A stretch of DNA of 64,000 bases from positions 106,356,718 through 106,420,717 of the forward strand of contig CM075675.1 of the NCBI GenBank assembly GCA_037962975.1, in the 5' to 3' direction. The notes under the pieces are model-generated. The model was not told where the DNA came from. It saw only the letters and a list, made by a program, of their open reading frames with translations, and made no database searches. Origin of the DNA: Clitoria ternatea (Eukaryota > Streptophyta > Magnoliopsida > Fabales > Fabaceae). The translations under genes were made by a program, and so were the position numbers. Each line of letters begins with the position of its first letter. Position 1 is the first letter of the stretch. Shown piece after piece: positions 1 through 13,369 of this stretch.

Positions 1-3000
1 TTCATTTTGTGAGTCTCAAGATCAAAATAATCTTTGATCCATGATTTGTAGCTACGTTACTTAATTATAATATACATGTACATGTCTCAATATAAATATT
101 GTTATTTGTTTTTGCCTATTGGCAATCACAATATACACTTATTAGCCTTACAAATTACCAAGTAAAACAATAACTTGGTCTCCATTTTTTTAATTTAGAT
201 GACTCAAGTCTACTTAAATGAATTCTAAGTGACAACTCCTCTTTTGAGCGTAAAATAAATTCAGGTAGGAATTTATTCTCGGAAAAATTATTCATCATTG
301 TGTCATTAAAATACAATGGAACACATAATATCAAAATTTATTCATGATAACTCCGTCAAGAATAAAATAAATTCATTTATGAATTTATTCTCGTTTAAAT
401 TATTGGATTCTATCAACATCATATTTGCATCACCATATCATTGGTATGGTGGAAATCATTGCATAAAAATCTCATTAAAATTAGATTCAATAATCTTCCA
501 ATAATTTAAACACTTCTATTACACAACAAAATCATTTTTTTTAGAAGAACACCACTTATCATAAGGGATCTTATATAACCTTGATGAGAATTTTCTCCAA
601 AATAATAATATATTTTTAAAATATATTATCACACTTCCTTACAATCATATTTGAGCTTAAAATCACATTTGTTTCATAACAATCACATATTTAAGCTACT
701 TATTAAATCAAATTAGATAACATAACTTATCGTAGCCTATCATGTAGGCATCAAAATAATATTTGAAACACAAATAATATCATAATCATGTCATGTGTTA
801 CACATCATCAAGTTTAATTTCACAAATCATCATAGATAGACTCATCATCATCTTTGTCCCTTTTTTTTTTAGTAAACACATTAAATGTCATGCATATCAC
901 AAATTACAAAAACTCCCATAACAAAACATTTTTGGCTATCAATTTTCAATGGTTAAAATGTAATAATTTCATTACATTTATATTACTAATTAACAGTAGT
1001 ATATATGAACAACACCATTATTTTTTACTTCAACAAAAATTATTATAATATTTTATTTTCATTAACGCAAGAGTTATAAAGAATATAATTAACTTGACAT
1101 TTACAAATATGTGCACAACTTTATCATAAAGAATATATGACAAGGCACCACCCATACATCTTGAACAAAATAGTTTCTATTCTCTTTCTTAGGAAATACA
1201 GACCATAACATATACATGTAGTCCAATATATCCAAATATACCATATATTATTAATCTCATTTTTTTTCATGTGATATCCAAAGGCTTCTCATACTTGCAA
1301 CATCATACGCAATACTATAAAATAACTCAAAGTTATGTCACCAAAATAGAATTTATTTCATTTGAATAGTCATAAATTCATGTGCTTATAAATATCCATT
1401 TAGCATTTCAAACAAATAAATACATAAATGGCAAATTAACATTCATCATCATGTTTTTTTTTTTTGCTAATTGAGTGCTAAGGTAAAGAGAATTCAACAC
1501 CTTAGAGACAACAAAATGAAATGGCATCCTAGACATATTTAGAATCAAACTCTATAGCAAGATGAGACTTTAAAAAAAAAACAAGTCTCTTATAAATTTG
1601 AGCACAAATTTTTAGCAAAAATAATAACTCAATATTTAGCATATACATATATGTCATGGATCACACATAATATATTCAAATTAAGTTTCAACCATAGTTT
1701 CAACATCATGATGTTCATATATCAAGTAGTTCACGCATTTTTTTAACAATTAATAATACAATTATTAAATATAACAAGGAAAACAAAAATAGATTTCATC
1801 ATCATCTTAAAAAGGAATAATACATTTTTTTTTATATTCTGTTCATAACAATAATAATTAGTGTAGAAAATACTCATCAATATTAATATTACTATGACTA
1901 GAAAGTTACATAAATGTAACAAGTTATGCATATTAAATTGCAATAAAAAGTTATTAGGATTTTTAAAAAAAATGTATTCATCCCTGTTACTCACGACGAC
2001 AGGCACACAAATTTAAAGAATTTTCACCAGGTATACAAATTTCAATAAGCCTTATGCAATATATCACCACCACGTTAATGGTCACAATGAAAGAAATAGA
2101 GACAAGACCAACATAACATCACAACCATAAAACTAACCAATATACCACTCTTAGTATTTAATATACCAAAGCTCAAATTTTGAGTTTAATACATTTTTTT
2201 AATTATTTCAAGACGACAAGCGCATCTTTATCTTTATCAACAAGAACACTAAGATATAAATTTTAACAAATATAATGCATCATAATTTTTCAAAATTATT
2301 TGCTTTGAATGTAATTATGTAAATCATCAAATATCATTGATATAACATTTCATCCATTCAAATAGCGCAAGTATATATAACAACTAGTGGACTTTTCCAT
2401 TTTTTTTTTCAAATATAGCATTCTATTTTAATCATTAATATAGCTTTCACAAAATGGCATACAATTGCATAAAAATATTTTTCTACACTTTTTAATTAGA
2501 TTAGGACAAGTAACAGTATGCTAAAACAAACTCAACAGACCAATTATCCATTTTTTTTTTAAACCATCAAATTCCAAATCTAAATTAAATGACAAAACTT
2601 TAGATGTATTTTCACATGCTAATAAGATATCACACAAATTAAAAACTTAATTTCATAAACTCAATCAACTCAAAATAATTGTAATTATGCTAGAATATAC
2701 ATTAAAATATAAAGTAACATTCCATTTTACTAATACACAATCTCATGTTGAATTTTCAGTATTGATCAAAACCAATGATAAGTAAGTTTGGAAAGTTATA
2801 ATATACTATTATATTAAATTTAAATGAAATCTTATAACAACCTTTTTTCTTTTGAAACAGGAAATTTATTTAGTTGAAACAAAATTCAATGATCTTTCTA
2901 TGTATAACTCATATCAAGCACGTATATGTCTCAATTTTTTTTTTAAAAAAATTAGTATTACATGGGAATCCATTGAATTTTCTTTTGTAGAATCATATGA

Positions 3001-3090
3001 AGAATTTTTTTTTAAAGGATTAAATAACAATGATAACATAATAAACAAAAGCACTCGAAAATCCAAATTCATGAGAAAGGTGAGAAATAT
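1..3090. other. AT-rich intergenic DNA, no gene seen
   Basis: Strongly AT-rich sequence with many short A and T runs. The only open frames are short, low in complexity and lack recognisable motifs or plausible splice context. I see no gene, RNA gene or well-bounded transposon here. Confidence 0.6.
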
Positions 3091-3560
3091 TAACCTGTAG
3101 AATGTATAAACCCTTAAGATTGTTGAGAAATTGGTTGACTGGGGCGTGTGGAATCACACTGTCCTTAAGGGTTTATGCGCCTAAGGCGTGACCCCCCAGG
3201 ATACAGCAGTCCTTCTGTGCAATACAGGAACTCACAAAAGGTAGATTTTTCGATGTAAACCCAGAACGGAAAGTATCTCTTAAAATAGGCAAGTCAGATA
3301 TTATTTTTCTAATAAAGGAAAATAAATATAGCGGAAATAAATTGGTCAATTAAATCCTGTTAATGATAAAGACGTTACAGAATAATTAATTTAAATGGGA
3401 ATTAATTGACATATTTAATTATAGTAACCGCATCAAATATTATTTCCCATTTAAAACGCAAATCGTAACTTCTGATTTTAATAAATGATTAAAAACTTTT
3501 GAAATATAAATAAAATTTCTAACATTATCTGTAAAGTATTATATTCTGTTTCTCACTCCT
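3091..3560. repeat. possible LTR remnant with stem-loop
   Basis: A GC-richer patch in AT-rich DNA. It has an 11-bp inverted repeat, AAACCCTTAAG at 3108-3118 and its reverse complement at 3164-3174, followed by a short palindrome CGCCTAAGGCG. Near 3537-3565 the sequence resembles the stretch at about 53877-53905 inside the 3-kb LTR of element A (a ...TATTATATTCT...CTCACTCC... motif). A decayed LTR is the best reading, but no LTR ends or target duplication are visible. Confidence 0.3.
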
Positions 3561-5093
3561 TCTTGTTTGAATTTTGTGTCCAAAATATATGTTATATGAT
3601 ATATAGCTAGCAGTTCAAGATGAAATGATGAAATTACAAGAGGGTAAATTGGTCTCATCCTCAATCTGATAGGAGAAGAGATGTAACAAGAATAGGATTC
3701 AAAATCACATGGTTTGAAGATAAGGAAATAATTGGTTACAGTCGAAGTAGAGGTATTAAATTTTTAGTTTTAGTTTACCTTAATACAATATTAAGTTGGA
3801 TGATTGTAAATCAATGTAAAGGTTAAACTTTAATAAACCTTATTCTTTGGATATGATACTGAAATTTTTGATCACTTATGATTTTCTGAAAGTTCATTTT
3901 ATTATTATAAATAATTTGAAACTTTTTACTTTCAAAATTCAAAGAAAATCAGATGTATATATGTCCTTGTATACACGAGATAAGAAGTGGTAAATATGTA
4001 TATCTTTCTTAAAAAAAAAAGCAAGAAGAATAGATATATGTCTCGTGTATATAAGGGGATGTTACAAAATTCATGCATCTAAGCACGATTATGTTGAAGT
4101 GAACAAGGTCATGTTCAACTCTGAACTCTTTAATGTGTCTTTCATCTAAGGACAACCATGCTTAACTTGGTCTTTTTTGCTCCCCTAGTCCTTCTTCCTT
4201 ACATTTAAGCCCATTTCACTTATTTTTGCTCTAATTTTTCTAATAATTCATTTCCTTAGCCGAAAATCATCTTTTTCCATTTTTCTACAATATAGAACAA
4301 TAATTTGCTATTTTTAAATAAGAAATATACATTCCCACACCAAAATAACATAGAGATAAATTGGCATTTTGATAAGATCCACAAAAAATTAAATACCCCC
4401 CCCGGTGATAATGCCCCTAGCCAAATCAATCAATGATGAACAATAAAATCTACCAAATTTAAGTTCAAATTAATTCTTTGGGTGAGATTTCCACCCAACT
4501 CAACGAAACATTAATATCACTTATTACACAAAAATTAATTATGCAAACGAAAGTATATTTTTTCTTATACTCCTTCCCTTCCTTTTTATCTAACGCAATT
4601 TTAAAAAACACATATTAAGGAAATCATTAAATGGTATTGGAATATATAATTTCATAATCCAATTTCCTAGTTTAGCCGTGTACTTATTATTTCTCTCCTT
4701 AATTATTTCACGCCTTCATCATAGTCGTTTATTTAAAGAGTAAGAGTATGATAGGGAAATAAGTAATAAAATTTTCTAGAACTCCTAAAATGATAGGTAA
4801 AAAAGAACAAGTTTTTTTTTTCTTCAAAATTATGTCAAATAAAAAGGAATGAAAGAAGTATTGTGAAAAAATCACTAAAATTTGCTTACGTTTAGGATTA
4901 GAGATAGTAAATGATCAAGTGTATAGGCATGAAATTGTATCCAAACCTGCGATGACGCCTCTCCTCGAGTTTGATTGGAAAATCGTGTTTTGACCGGGAT
5001 AAATAAAAACTCGCCTTGACCCCGCACCTGAAATTGTCCCAATATACAAATTTAATAATTTTACTTATAGTTGTAGTTAAATGATAATAATAA

Positions 5094-5141
<48 letters not shown>

Positions 5142-7750
5142 CTGAAAATAATATATAATGATGAATTTTATTATTTATAAAGATTTTTTTTAATATTTGT
5201 TTTATATATCATTTCAATTAAAATCTCTTATATATAATTTATTTGAAATTATATATTTAAGTCATTAAAAAAAACTAGTGTATATTAAAATCCTCACAAA
5301 TTTCTTTGAATTCGATGAGAAACCCACAAAATAAGGATAAATTCTAAAATTTTAAATTTGTCTTATTTTAATCCGACCACAAGTTCATTCAACTTTGATA
5401 GAAATGTGAATGAAAAGAGCAATACCCACCTTATTATCATGCCTACAAGTAGCTTGAGTTTTAAAAATGACCATGGATCAGATATCAAGAGTATTCCAAT
5501 GAATATACATGAACTGATTGTAATATTCAAACAAGATTGGACCAAGTTGTAATTTCCTGAGAGCTTTGAACTTGGCTGTAATTGAAGGAAATCTTGAGAT
5601 GTGTCATCGTTATTTACCCTTAATTTTATAAGATTAATTAAAGCGTAAGATTTATGAAAATCATAATTGAAATAGCGGCATGTACTCAATCGTGGGCACT
5701 TAAAATAAGGACATTATAGGATCTTTAAATTTCTATTGCATCCTGTGAAAATTAATCATACCAAAACTTGAAACATGAGGTCCATTAATAAATTAATTTC
5801 GCATAACTACTCAACAAATGTCCCAAACAACACGAAACTTTTTATATTTTTTTCTCAACCAAAATTTTCTCCCACAATTGAAACACTGTTAATATCTTCT
5901 TTTGCGAGGAGCAATCTTTCTAAATCTAGAAATATTTATTAGTTGGTAAGTTTTTGAAGAAAAATAGAAAACTATTTTAAAAAAGTTAGAAAAATTAAAA
6001 AAAGTGTTTGTTTATAAAATATTCAAAGAAAACTTATAAAAAATTAAAAGCTGGATTTTTTTTATTTTTTTAGAAAACAGAGAAGTATTTAAAGAAGTTT
6101 TTTAATAAAAATTGAAAAGTGAAAAAAATTTTCAAGAATTTTCCCGGCTATTTCAAAAAATGAAAATTTTGGAAAACAAATAGAAATTTTTTACAGAAAA
6201 CTGAAATAATTTTCTATAACTAAACGCAGTCTAACACTTTTGATGAGAATTATTTATTTCTAAAATATTATTTAAGAAAATTATTGATGGTATTAAAGTG
6301 AGTATAGGTATAAAGTAATGTCTATTTGTATTTGTATTTAACGTTATTGATGGTTGAAATTATTAGTTGATCTCAGATGATTCTGTTATACAGTAATTGA
6401 CTAATTTAAAATGATTAACCCATCCCATGTGAAATGGAATAAATCTAGTATACGTACGTGGAAATGTAACATGGTACTATCATTCAGTAAAATATTAACA
6501 ACTCAATGAAAGATTATGTAACTGAGAATAATATTCTGCATTTAATTTTTCTTTAATTTTATTTATATGGGTTATTTTAATAATTAAAATAATATTTTTA
6601 TATTAGTTATTAAAACCATCATTGTAAATATCAATTCATATATATTTTTATACTGATTATTTTAATAACCAATATAAAAAATATTTTGTATATAAATCAT
6701 TAATTATTAAAATAACCAGTGTAAATATTTAAAAAAACTATTTTTATACTATTTATTTCAACAACTAATTATAAAATATCTGATAATTATAATCATCGAT
6801 ATAAAAATATTAACTAGAAGATTGTAACATGTTAATACTTTATATCAGATCATCTGTATATATATCCTAATTAATAGCAATAAAGTATGACATTAAATGT
6901 TATCATAATCATCCTTTGGAAACCGTTCTTGCATTTTTTTATATATAAAAAATGATGTGGTTGTTAAGTTGGTGGTTTTAATACAATTTTAAATAATGTA
7001 AAAAATAATATTAATTATTAATTTTTTTTTATTTTTTTATAATTTTTATTTTTCAACTAAATGGGAACATAAATGTGAGGGAGCAGGGCCACTAAATCAA
7101 GAAATTTGAATGATCATCACCTGTCATGGGCACAATGGCAATGCCATACTTTATTGACACATTGATTTTGGATATCTTTATTGACACAACGAAAATAAAA
7201 AAATAAAAAATGAAATATTTCTTAATGATTACTAATTAATTAACGTAATGGACCACGATCACGCTAATCATACTCGTTACTTCCCAATGAATCCATCGAA
7301 TTTCTTGAAAGCAAAAGAAACATTAAAAAATTATAATAAAAACGAAATGGTTAACGAAATGGCCCTACTCCTACCACTGGATATATTGATTCATTAGCCT
7401 GCTAATGAAAAATAATTCAATGATGCTCTAAATTCCTTTTAATTAAATAATTATATAAAGTAAATAAATATATAAAACCAAATAAAAAATAACACCAGTA
7501 TCAAGGAAATATAAAGTTAAACAAAAATGTGGTTATATATATACAATAATTATGGTTTTTCTCTCATAGCATGTAAATATACGTTTTCCGGTGCCATTTT
7601 TATATTATCATATCATTAGTACGTTTTCTCTCTTTTCTTCTGCATTTCTTCCTTGCAAGAGACAAAAAGATACCTATAAAATAAACAAAAAATTTGACTT
7701 TAGTCATTTAACTTTTTCCTAAGTAAGCCTAAATGTCTACTTTATCATGA
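3561..7750. other. AT-rich intergenic DNA upstream of the thaumatin-like gene
   Basis: No convincing gene. It contains a (TA)n microsatellite near 5.1 kb, a poly-A/T-rich stretch at about 5.88-6.23 kb that could be a decayed MITE, and at about 6.54-6.81 kb several direct and inverted copies of a motif like TTATTTTAATAAccaRTGTAAA, resembling subterminal repeats of a DNA transposon. Overlapping ORFs on both strands at 5358-5689 show no family motif. Confidence 0.5.
5095..5139. repeat. (TA)n microsatellite
   Basis: Uninterrupted TA dinucleotide run of about 45 bp. Confidence 0.95.
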
Positions 7751-7761
7751 AAACGAACTCC

Positions 7762-7769
7762 ATAAATAG
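7762..7769 (+). promoter_or_regulatory. probable TATA box of thaumatin-like gene
   Basis: ATAAATAG lies about 50 bp before the first in-frame ATG (7815) and about 90 bp before the preferred start (7851), a normal spacing for a plant Pol II promoter with a short leader. Inferred from position and sequence only. Confidence 0.45.
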
Positions 7770-7850
7770 GACAAAGAAAATGATTGAAACACTCATAATA
7801 TATTGGTCTCTTGCATGATACAAGATCAACCAAGTCAAAAGCATTACCAG

Positions 7851-8724
7851 ATGGAAGTTACTTCATTTCTTGTTCTCACCTTATCCACCCTTCTCCTTTC
7901 AGGCAAGTCCTAACTTATAACCATTTTCTATTCTTCTCTATATGTAGTATTTTTTTAATCTCTATCCTAGAGTTTCTATTAATTTTTATATTAAATCACA
8001 AAAACATGCTTAATTAACACATTTTGTTGATGCAGTGGCATACTCAGCAACATTCACAATCACAAACAATTGTGCATTCACCATATGGCCAGCTACACTA
8101 ACAGGGAGTGGCATTCCACAGCTAACATCAACAGGTTTTGAACTAACCTCCAAAGCCTCCACCACTCTTGAGGTACCATCTCCATGGTCAGGCAGATTGT
8201 GGGCAAGATCACAATGTTCAACAGACACACAAGGGAAATTCACATGTGCCACAGGTGATTGTGGATCTGGCCAAGTACCATGCAATGGTGCTGGTGGCAC
8301 CCCTCCAGTGTCTCTAGTGGAACTCACACTAGCACCTGCAAATACCACTAATGATCAAGATTTCTATGATGTTAGCCTTGTGGATGGTTTCAACTTACCA
8401 GTGTCAGTGACACCACATGGTGGCTTAAGGGGATGCAACATTACTAGTTGCCCTGTTGATGTGAACAGAGTTTGTCCTCCAGATTTTCAAGTCAAAGGGT
8501 CAGATGGAAGTGTTATTGCTTGCAAGAGTGCTTGTTTGGCATTGAACCAACCAAAGTATTGTTGCACTGGACCCTTTGCCTCAGCTGATAAGTGCTCACC
8601 AACAAGTTATTCAATTATCTTCAAGAATCAATGCCCTCAAGCTTATAGCTACGCCTTTGATGATCGTTCTAGCACTTTCACTTGCTCTGGTGGACCAAGC
8701 TATTCCATCACCTTTTGCCCCTGA
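7851..8724 (+). CDS. thaumatin-like protein (PR-5 family), secreted
   Basis: Two exons: 7851-7902 and 8036-8724, giving 246 residues. Exon 1 encodes a hydrophobic signal peptide. The likely mature protein starts at residue 22 (ATFTITNNC...), so it would be secreted to the apoplast or vacuole. The mature part has 16 cysteines, the full set for eight disulfides of large thaumatin-like proteins, and the family signature GKFTCATGDCGSGQVPC. Acidic-cleft candidates are the Arg in GRLWARSQC, the Glu in VELTLAP, and the Asp residues in DFYDVSLVDGF and CPVDV. Family members act in pathogen or stress responses and some bind or cleave beta-1,3-glucans; activity here is inference. The 133-bp intron is needed for a signal peptide, and only a GC donor (CAG|GCAAGT) keeps frame: the nearby GT would shift it. 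ATG 7815 is in frame and would add 12 polar residues; 7851 gives the normal signal peptide. Confidence 0.93.
7903..8035 (+). other. GC-AG intron of thaumatin-like gene
   Basis: The donor reads CAG|GCAAGT, the strong consensus of the minor GC-AG class. The acceptor reads TTGATGCAG|TGG. The intron is AT-rich and 133 bp long. Splicing leaves a phase-1 codon (G + TG = Val) that joins the signal peptide to the mature thaumatin domain without a break. Confidence 0.8.
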
Positions 8725-11700
8725 TCCAGAATTGCTAGAGAGAATATCACACTTTAGTCTATATTGTGTATTAGCAATAATTGTTTTAAAGATTAATGAT
8801 TAAAATTGTAAAATCAGTTTTAAAATTTCCATTTAATTAAATATTTCACCCCTATAAATGCTTTTAGTCTTGATCTTAGTCCCTAAAAAAATATTTATGA
8901 ATTTTTAGATACTATTATTTTTTTCTTAGCTAAGTATTTAGCATATACCCATAAATTTTTTGCATTGCTTGACTTTAGTGACATTATTAAGTAAAATCTC
9001 TAGCTATCATCCAACTTAGTACATAAGAGACATATTTTTAGAGACGAATTACATAGTTAAACATAAGAATTTATTGTACATATCTCAGCCTTTTAATTTG
9101 AAATCAAGAGTCCTCTCAGATATAGTTCTTAATTAAGAGGTCATGGGGGAAAAACATCCAAATTGTAATCACTCGACAGCTAATTGCCCCCTCACTCATG
9201 TGTATTATATTATATGATTGGATTTTTGTCTTTGTTTTATCTTCTGGGAAATATTAAGCTCGTTTGTTTAAACTTATATTAAGAGATAAATATTTTTTAA
9301 TTAAAAAAACATTTATTTTAAATTTTAATATATTTATTTAAAGTTTTAAAAATAAGCAGAAGCTGAAAATAAGTTGATTTTAGATTATTTTAAGGCACTC
9401 TAATTTGCTTATTAAATAAATAATTATAAAAAAAGTTTTTATAAAAAACACTTAAAAATAAACTTAAACAAATGGACCGATAATGTATATTTTTTAAGCT
9501 GCATGAACGGTTGGTTGTGACAAATTGAACTTCATTTTGGCATGTGAAATTTATTTTGTTGTTTTCCTAGTTGAGTATCAATTTGTAGTAACAAATTAAT
9601 AGCATGTGTTGATAACCTGTTCCTTCGTGCTTGGAGGAAGTTTTTTAAAAAGTTTTTAAATTTACCCATGTGCCATTTACCAATATACCATTTATTTTTT
9701 AAACTACTCATTACAAGCCCATCAAACACAATGATAAAATGGGCAAGCAAAAAAGAGTTCACAAATGACCAATTTCCTCACCACTTTTGGTGGGACTATT
9801 TTCTTGAGGAGGACTTACTCAGAAAAATAATTCATCCTAATAAGATAAAATCTCTCAAACATACGAAAATTTTCACATACTTAATTTTTTTTTTCTCAAC
9901 CAAAATGATTCTCATCATTTCACACCATTCAAACACAATAGGTAAATGGTAGACACATGTTGAAAGCCTCAAATTAACTTAACAAGAAGAAAATTTAATT
10001 GTAAAAAGTAAATAACATTCACTACATTTAATATAACAATATAGTAGCACCTATGAGGAACTCAATCTCTCATCAAAACCAATCAACATAACAATATCAT
10101 TCACAAATTGTATGTTAAAAGTGTTTGATATTTTTTAGTAGGTTTTTTTTATGAGAATGATGAAAAATTCAGGTTTTGCAATTCAAAATGGGATGAGTGT
10201 GCATATTTATACTAGTCAAATGATGTTATATGCTTTTAGTTGAAGAAACTTTATATTTTATTGTTTAGATTATTTATTCTATTAACAATTTTGGTAGTGT
10301 TGGCATGTTAATTGCTGAATTGATAACAAAATTAACAAGGAAGAAAAAAATTAAAGCAAAAATAAGCCAACACTTATAATTCAATTAAAACTATATTAAA
10401 ATTAGTGATAAGGATTAAATTTGGTCAAATCCTAACCATTTTTTAAAATAGGACTAGATCCAAAATTTAAAAATTTTATATAGATTAAACACTTAGTTAA
10501 ATCTTTTTATTTGAAATATGTATTTTTAAATGATATGATTTGATCGAGGAGATAAAAAAGAGACATGGATGTAATTTCTTCCAACTAAACCTCTCGTATG
10601 TGGGTTTAGTTGACAAGGGAACTGGACACTCTCACTAAATGGAGCAAGTGTGATCCCTGTGTTAGTCGTTATGTTGGGGGAGGCACCACTACAATTAAGG
10701 AGTTTCCTAACTATATATGGTGCTAGAAAAAAAAGGTTTATTTGGCAAGTTCTCGTGCTTATGGGATAGACCCTAATGGATCTCGAGTTAGGTGCCCTGA
10801 TGAAGATCACTCTTGAAACTTGTTGTGGATCTATCATAGAGGAGCGTAGCTTGCATTCTAAGTAATTTGCACCTTCAAATCCCTAATGTTTATAAAATCA
10901 AGGAGAAGGAGAAATGTTTATGGTTTTTGGTTCCTAAGAAAGAAAATCTAGAGGAAGAAAATAGCAAAATAGAGGGAGTGAATAAAAATTAGGTGCCACA
11001 TGTCAAGAAGAAAGGATAAGCCTCTTGATGATCACTACAATGGAGGTGCTCTATTGATAAGATCTCAAGGTAAAAGCCAATTGGCTCTAAGGTCTTTAAA
11101 GAGAGAATTGATTGCACTCACAAATGAGATTTGCATAAAATAACTAAAAAATATGGTACAATTAAGAGGTGAAACATATATATAAGCAACCACCCATGCA
11201 AACGTGACCAAGGGCTATAGGCCTTAGGGCTTAACCTAATCCTATGTTAACTATGCCCAAACAATTCAAAGGAAATTTGCCTAGAGGAGGCCTAAACACA
11301 AGGTAAATGGTCTTCAGACCCAAAAATGATTATCAAGTGAAATCATAAATGCAAATACAACTTAAATGACCTTAGCACAAGATCCTAATTTAAACTACTA
11401 AAGAACAAAAGAAGAATGAAGAGACAAGAATGAGCTTGGACCTCATTTCTAGTTGAGGGGTCATCATACCTTACCCTACCTATGGATCGTGGATGAGCTT
11501 AATATCTTTCCTAAAAGTTTATAAAAAAATAATGAAGGTAATACAAGTTCACACTAGAAGGGGGTTTGAATAGTATGATTAAAACTTTATAGCAAATTCT
11601 TTATGCAAAGACAATTATTAGACACATGTTTAAGTGTTCCCAAAGACTTAGTTAAAAGTAAAACAATTTAGCAAACAGTTCAGAAACCTATCTAAGTTTT

Positions 11701-12137
11701 CAAAAACTTTGAGATGGAGGATAAGAACAGAACAACACTTATAAAATAGTAAAGAGAGGGAGAGAGATAACACACAAGCAACTATTATGTTGGTTCACCT
11801 CTCAACCAAGGCTACTTCTAGTCCCTATTTAAGCTAACAAAAGTTTGTATTAACTGATCATGGAGCTAAATACAACCAACACTTACTTACAAGGATCCTA
11901 AGTTTTCTTTCATAACTTAGTCTCTCCAAGCTAACTACATAAGTATTCTTTCTTAACTTAGTCTCTTCAGGCTAATTAGACAAGTATTCTTTCTTAACCA
12001 AACCTCTTCAAGCTCTTATAACTTCACAAAGAAATATAGGATTCCCATGTCTTAGCAAAAGACCTTAGGGATGTTTGAGCTTACAAAATTGAATTGATTC
12101 TTCAATATATAAAATAAGTAAAACTCTTAAACTATTT
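8725..12137. other. intergenic DNA with a MITE and unclassified repeat debris
   Basis: No gene recognised. A palindromic MITE-like element lies at about 9254-9480. Sequence from about 10.5 to 11.5 kb has a more even base composition but no family motif in any frame. ORFs at 9532-9952 and 10526-10837 carry no recognisable domain. Confidence 0.5.
9254..9480. mobile_element. MITE-like palindromic element, copy 1
   Basis: A roughly 225-bp element with imperfect terminal inverted repeats. The left end reads GTTTGTTTAAACTTAT...AAGAGATAAATATTTTTT; the right end, reversed, reads GGTCCATTTGTTTAAGTTTATTTTTAAG. It is non-coding and AT-rich. A close relative lies at 21327-21556. The ends recall hAT-type MITEs. 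No clear target duplication is visible for this copy. Confidence 0.6.
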
Positions 12138-12680
12138 TTACAAGAAAATACTTAGAGAATTTTGCACGGCTTGTAGAATGCGTAGAGAGAAGAGAAGGTG
12201 ATAGTCGGGGTGCTTTGTATTCTTGAATAAGTTTCCTTTATATAGGCTTTCTTTGAGATAGACGTTGCGAGATAAAGGACCTTTTGTCCAAAAATGAATT
12301 GACATCTCGTACATATAGATCGTCCTTACCCCTAGGGCATGGCACCTCGGATTGTACTGTTGGTTGTATTTCTCTTTGGAGTACACCGGGCACTTCAGCT
12401 CTATCCCACTTCCATTCGCTTGGGCATGTTGGGAGGCGGTGTCTAGAATCTCCCGCTGAACCCACATATAGGGGTTTTTTGCCAACATCTTCTCCCAATC
12501 GATTCGGTGGGCAATGACGTTGGAGCACCCCAGTACTGTTTTAACCACTTTCTTTTCTCCTTCTTTAGTGGCCATTGTAGTTATCACGTGTTTGAAATCG
12601 CCTACATTGTTGTAAAAGCGTACCTCGTCAGAAACATATAACTTAGCGTTGCTCTCCTTATCTGAGGCCCTAGTAACCAA
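12138..12680 (-). CDS. unrecognised ORF, 180 codons
   Basis: An open frame starting MVTRASDKESNAKLYVSDEV with a Lys/Glu-rich, reasonably complex composition, so it looks more like real or once-real coding sequence than chance. I do not recognise the family. Another frame upstream (about 12602-12817) also looks coding-like, which fits a frameshifted fragment of a larger protein. It sits in repeat-rich DNA between unclassified debris and an LTR remnant, so a decayed transposon protein or a captured gene fragment is more likely than an active gene. No TATA box or splice pattern supports expression. Confidence 0.3.
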   Translation of the reverse strand: MVTRASDKESNAKLYVSDEVRFYNNVGDFKHVITTMATKEGEKKVVKTVLGCSNVIAHRIDWEKMLAKNPYMWVQREILDTASQHAQANGSGIELKCPVYSKEKYNQQYNPRCHALGVRTIYMYEMSIHFWTKGPLSRNVYLKESLYKGNLFKNTKHPDYHLLFSLRILQAVQNSLSIFL

Positions 12681-12849
12681 GTAATACAGTGGGGCTCAAA
12701 AGACACTCTCTGTATTTGTCCCATTACTCCTCTCGCCGGAGTCTGTGACCCAGGCCCCTGAGCCCTAACAAGGACCCATCCCCTACGACTATCTCTCTGT
12801 CCTCCCCTTGTCCTCATCGTTCACTTATAAAACCCTTAAGAAAATATAT

Positions 12850-13360
12850 AAGTCAGAAAAAAAAAGTAGGGTAGGGATGACTACTTTAGTTTTTGAAGAG
12901 CTTTAAATGTCTTTGAAGGCAGATCTCCAAAGACAGTAACGATGAAAAATGATGAAGTTGTGGGAAAGTTTTTAGGGTTTGCAAAGGTTCTCTAGAAAAT
13001 TTTAGTAGAGTCTCAGCATGCAAATGGCAAAGTAAGTTTTTGAAGCCTTTCCAGCTACCTATTTATAGGTGTGGCTGGGAGCAAATAGGGCAAACGTCTC
13101 AATTCAAATTTCTTGGGTCGCGTCGTTTCAATTTCCAAGGCCCATGTCCAAATATAACTGCCACATGATGATTGAAGGGAAACCATCACGTTAATCAAGG
13201 AATAATCATCACAATGATTTATGTGAATCATATTGCGTGAACACCGTATTTTGGGCATAAAAGAAATAAATACATGATAGTTGGGAGAGGAATCAAAGGC
13301 ACAAAATGAAGCAAATCAAAATTTTTCTAAGTTAAAAGGTCTTCTCCTATTAACGCCTAC
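12850..13360. other. intergenic stretch, nothing certain
   Basis: Mixed-composition sequence between the unrecognised ORF and the LTR-like segment. It may belong to the same degraded transposon, but I cannot show it. Confidence 0.3.
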
Positions 13361-13369
13361 AAAAGGTGA

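Noticed and set aside
5358..5689. Overlapping ORFs on both strands, 64 and 108 codons
   Set aside because: No domain, no splice context and low-complexity ends; likely chance.
8010..8348. Minus-strand ORF of 112 codons
   Set aside because: Antisense shadow of the thaumatin-like exon.
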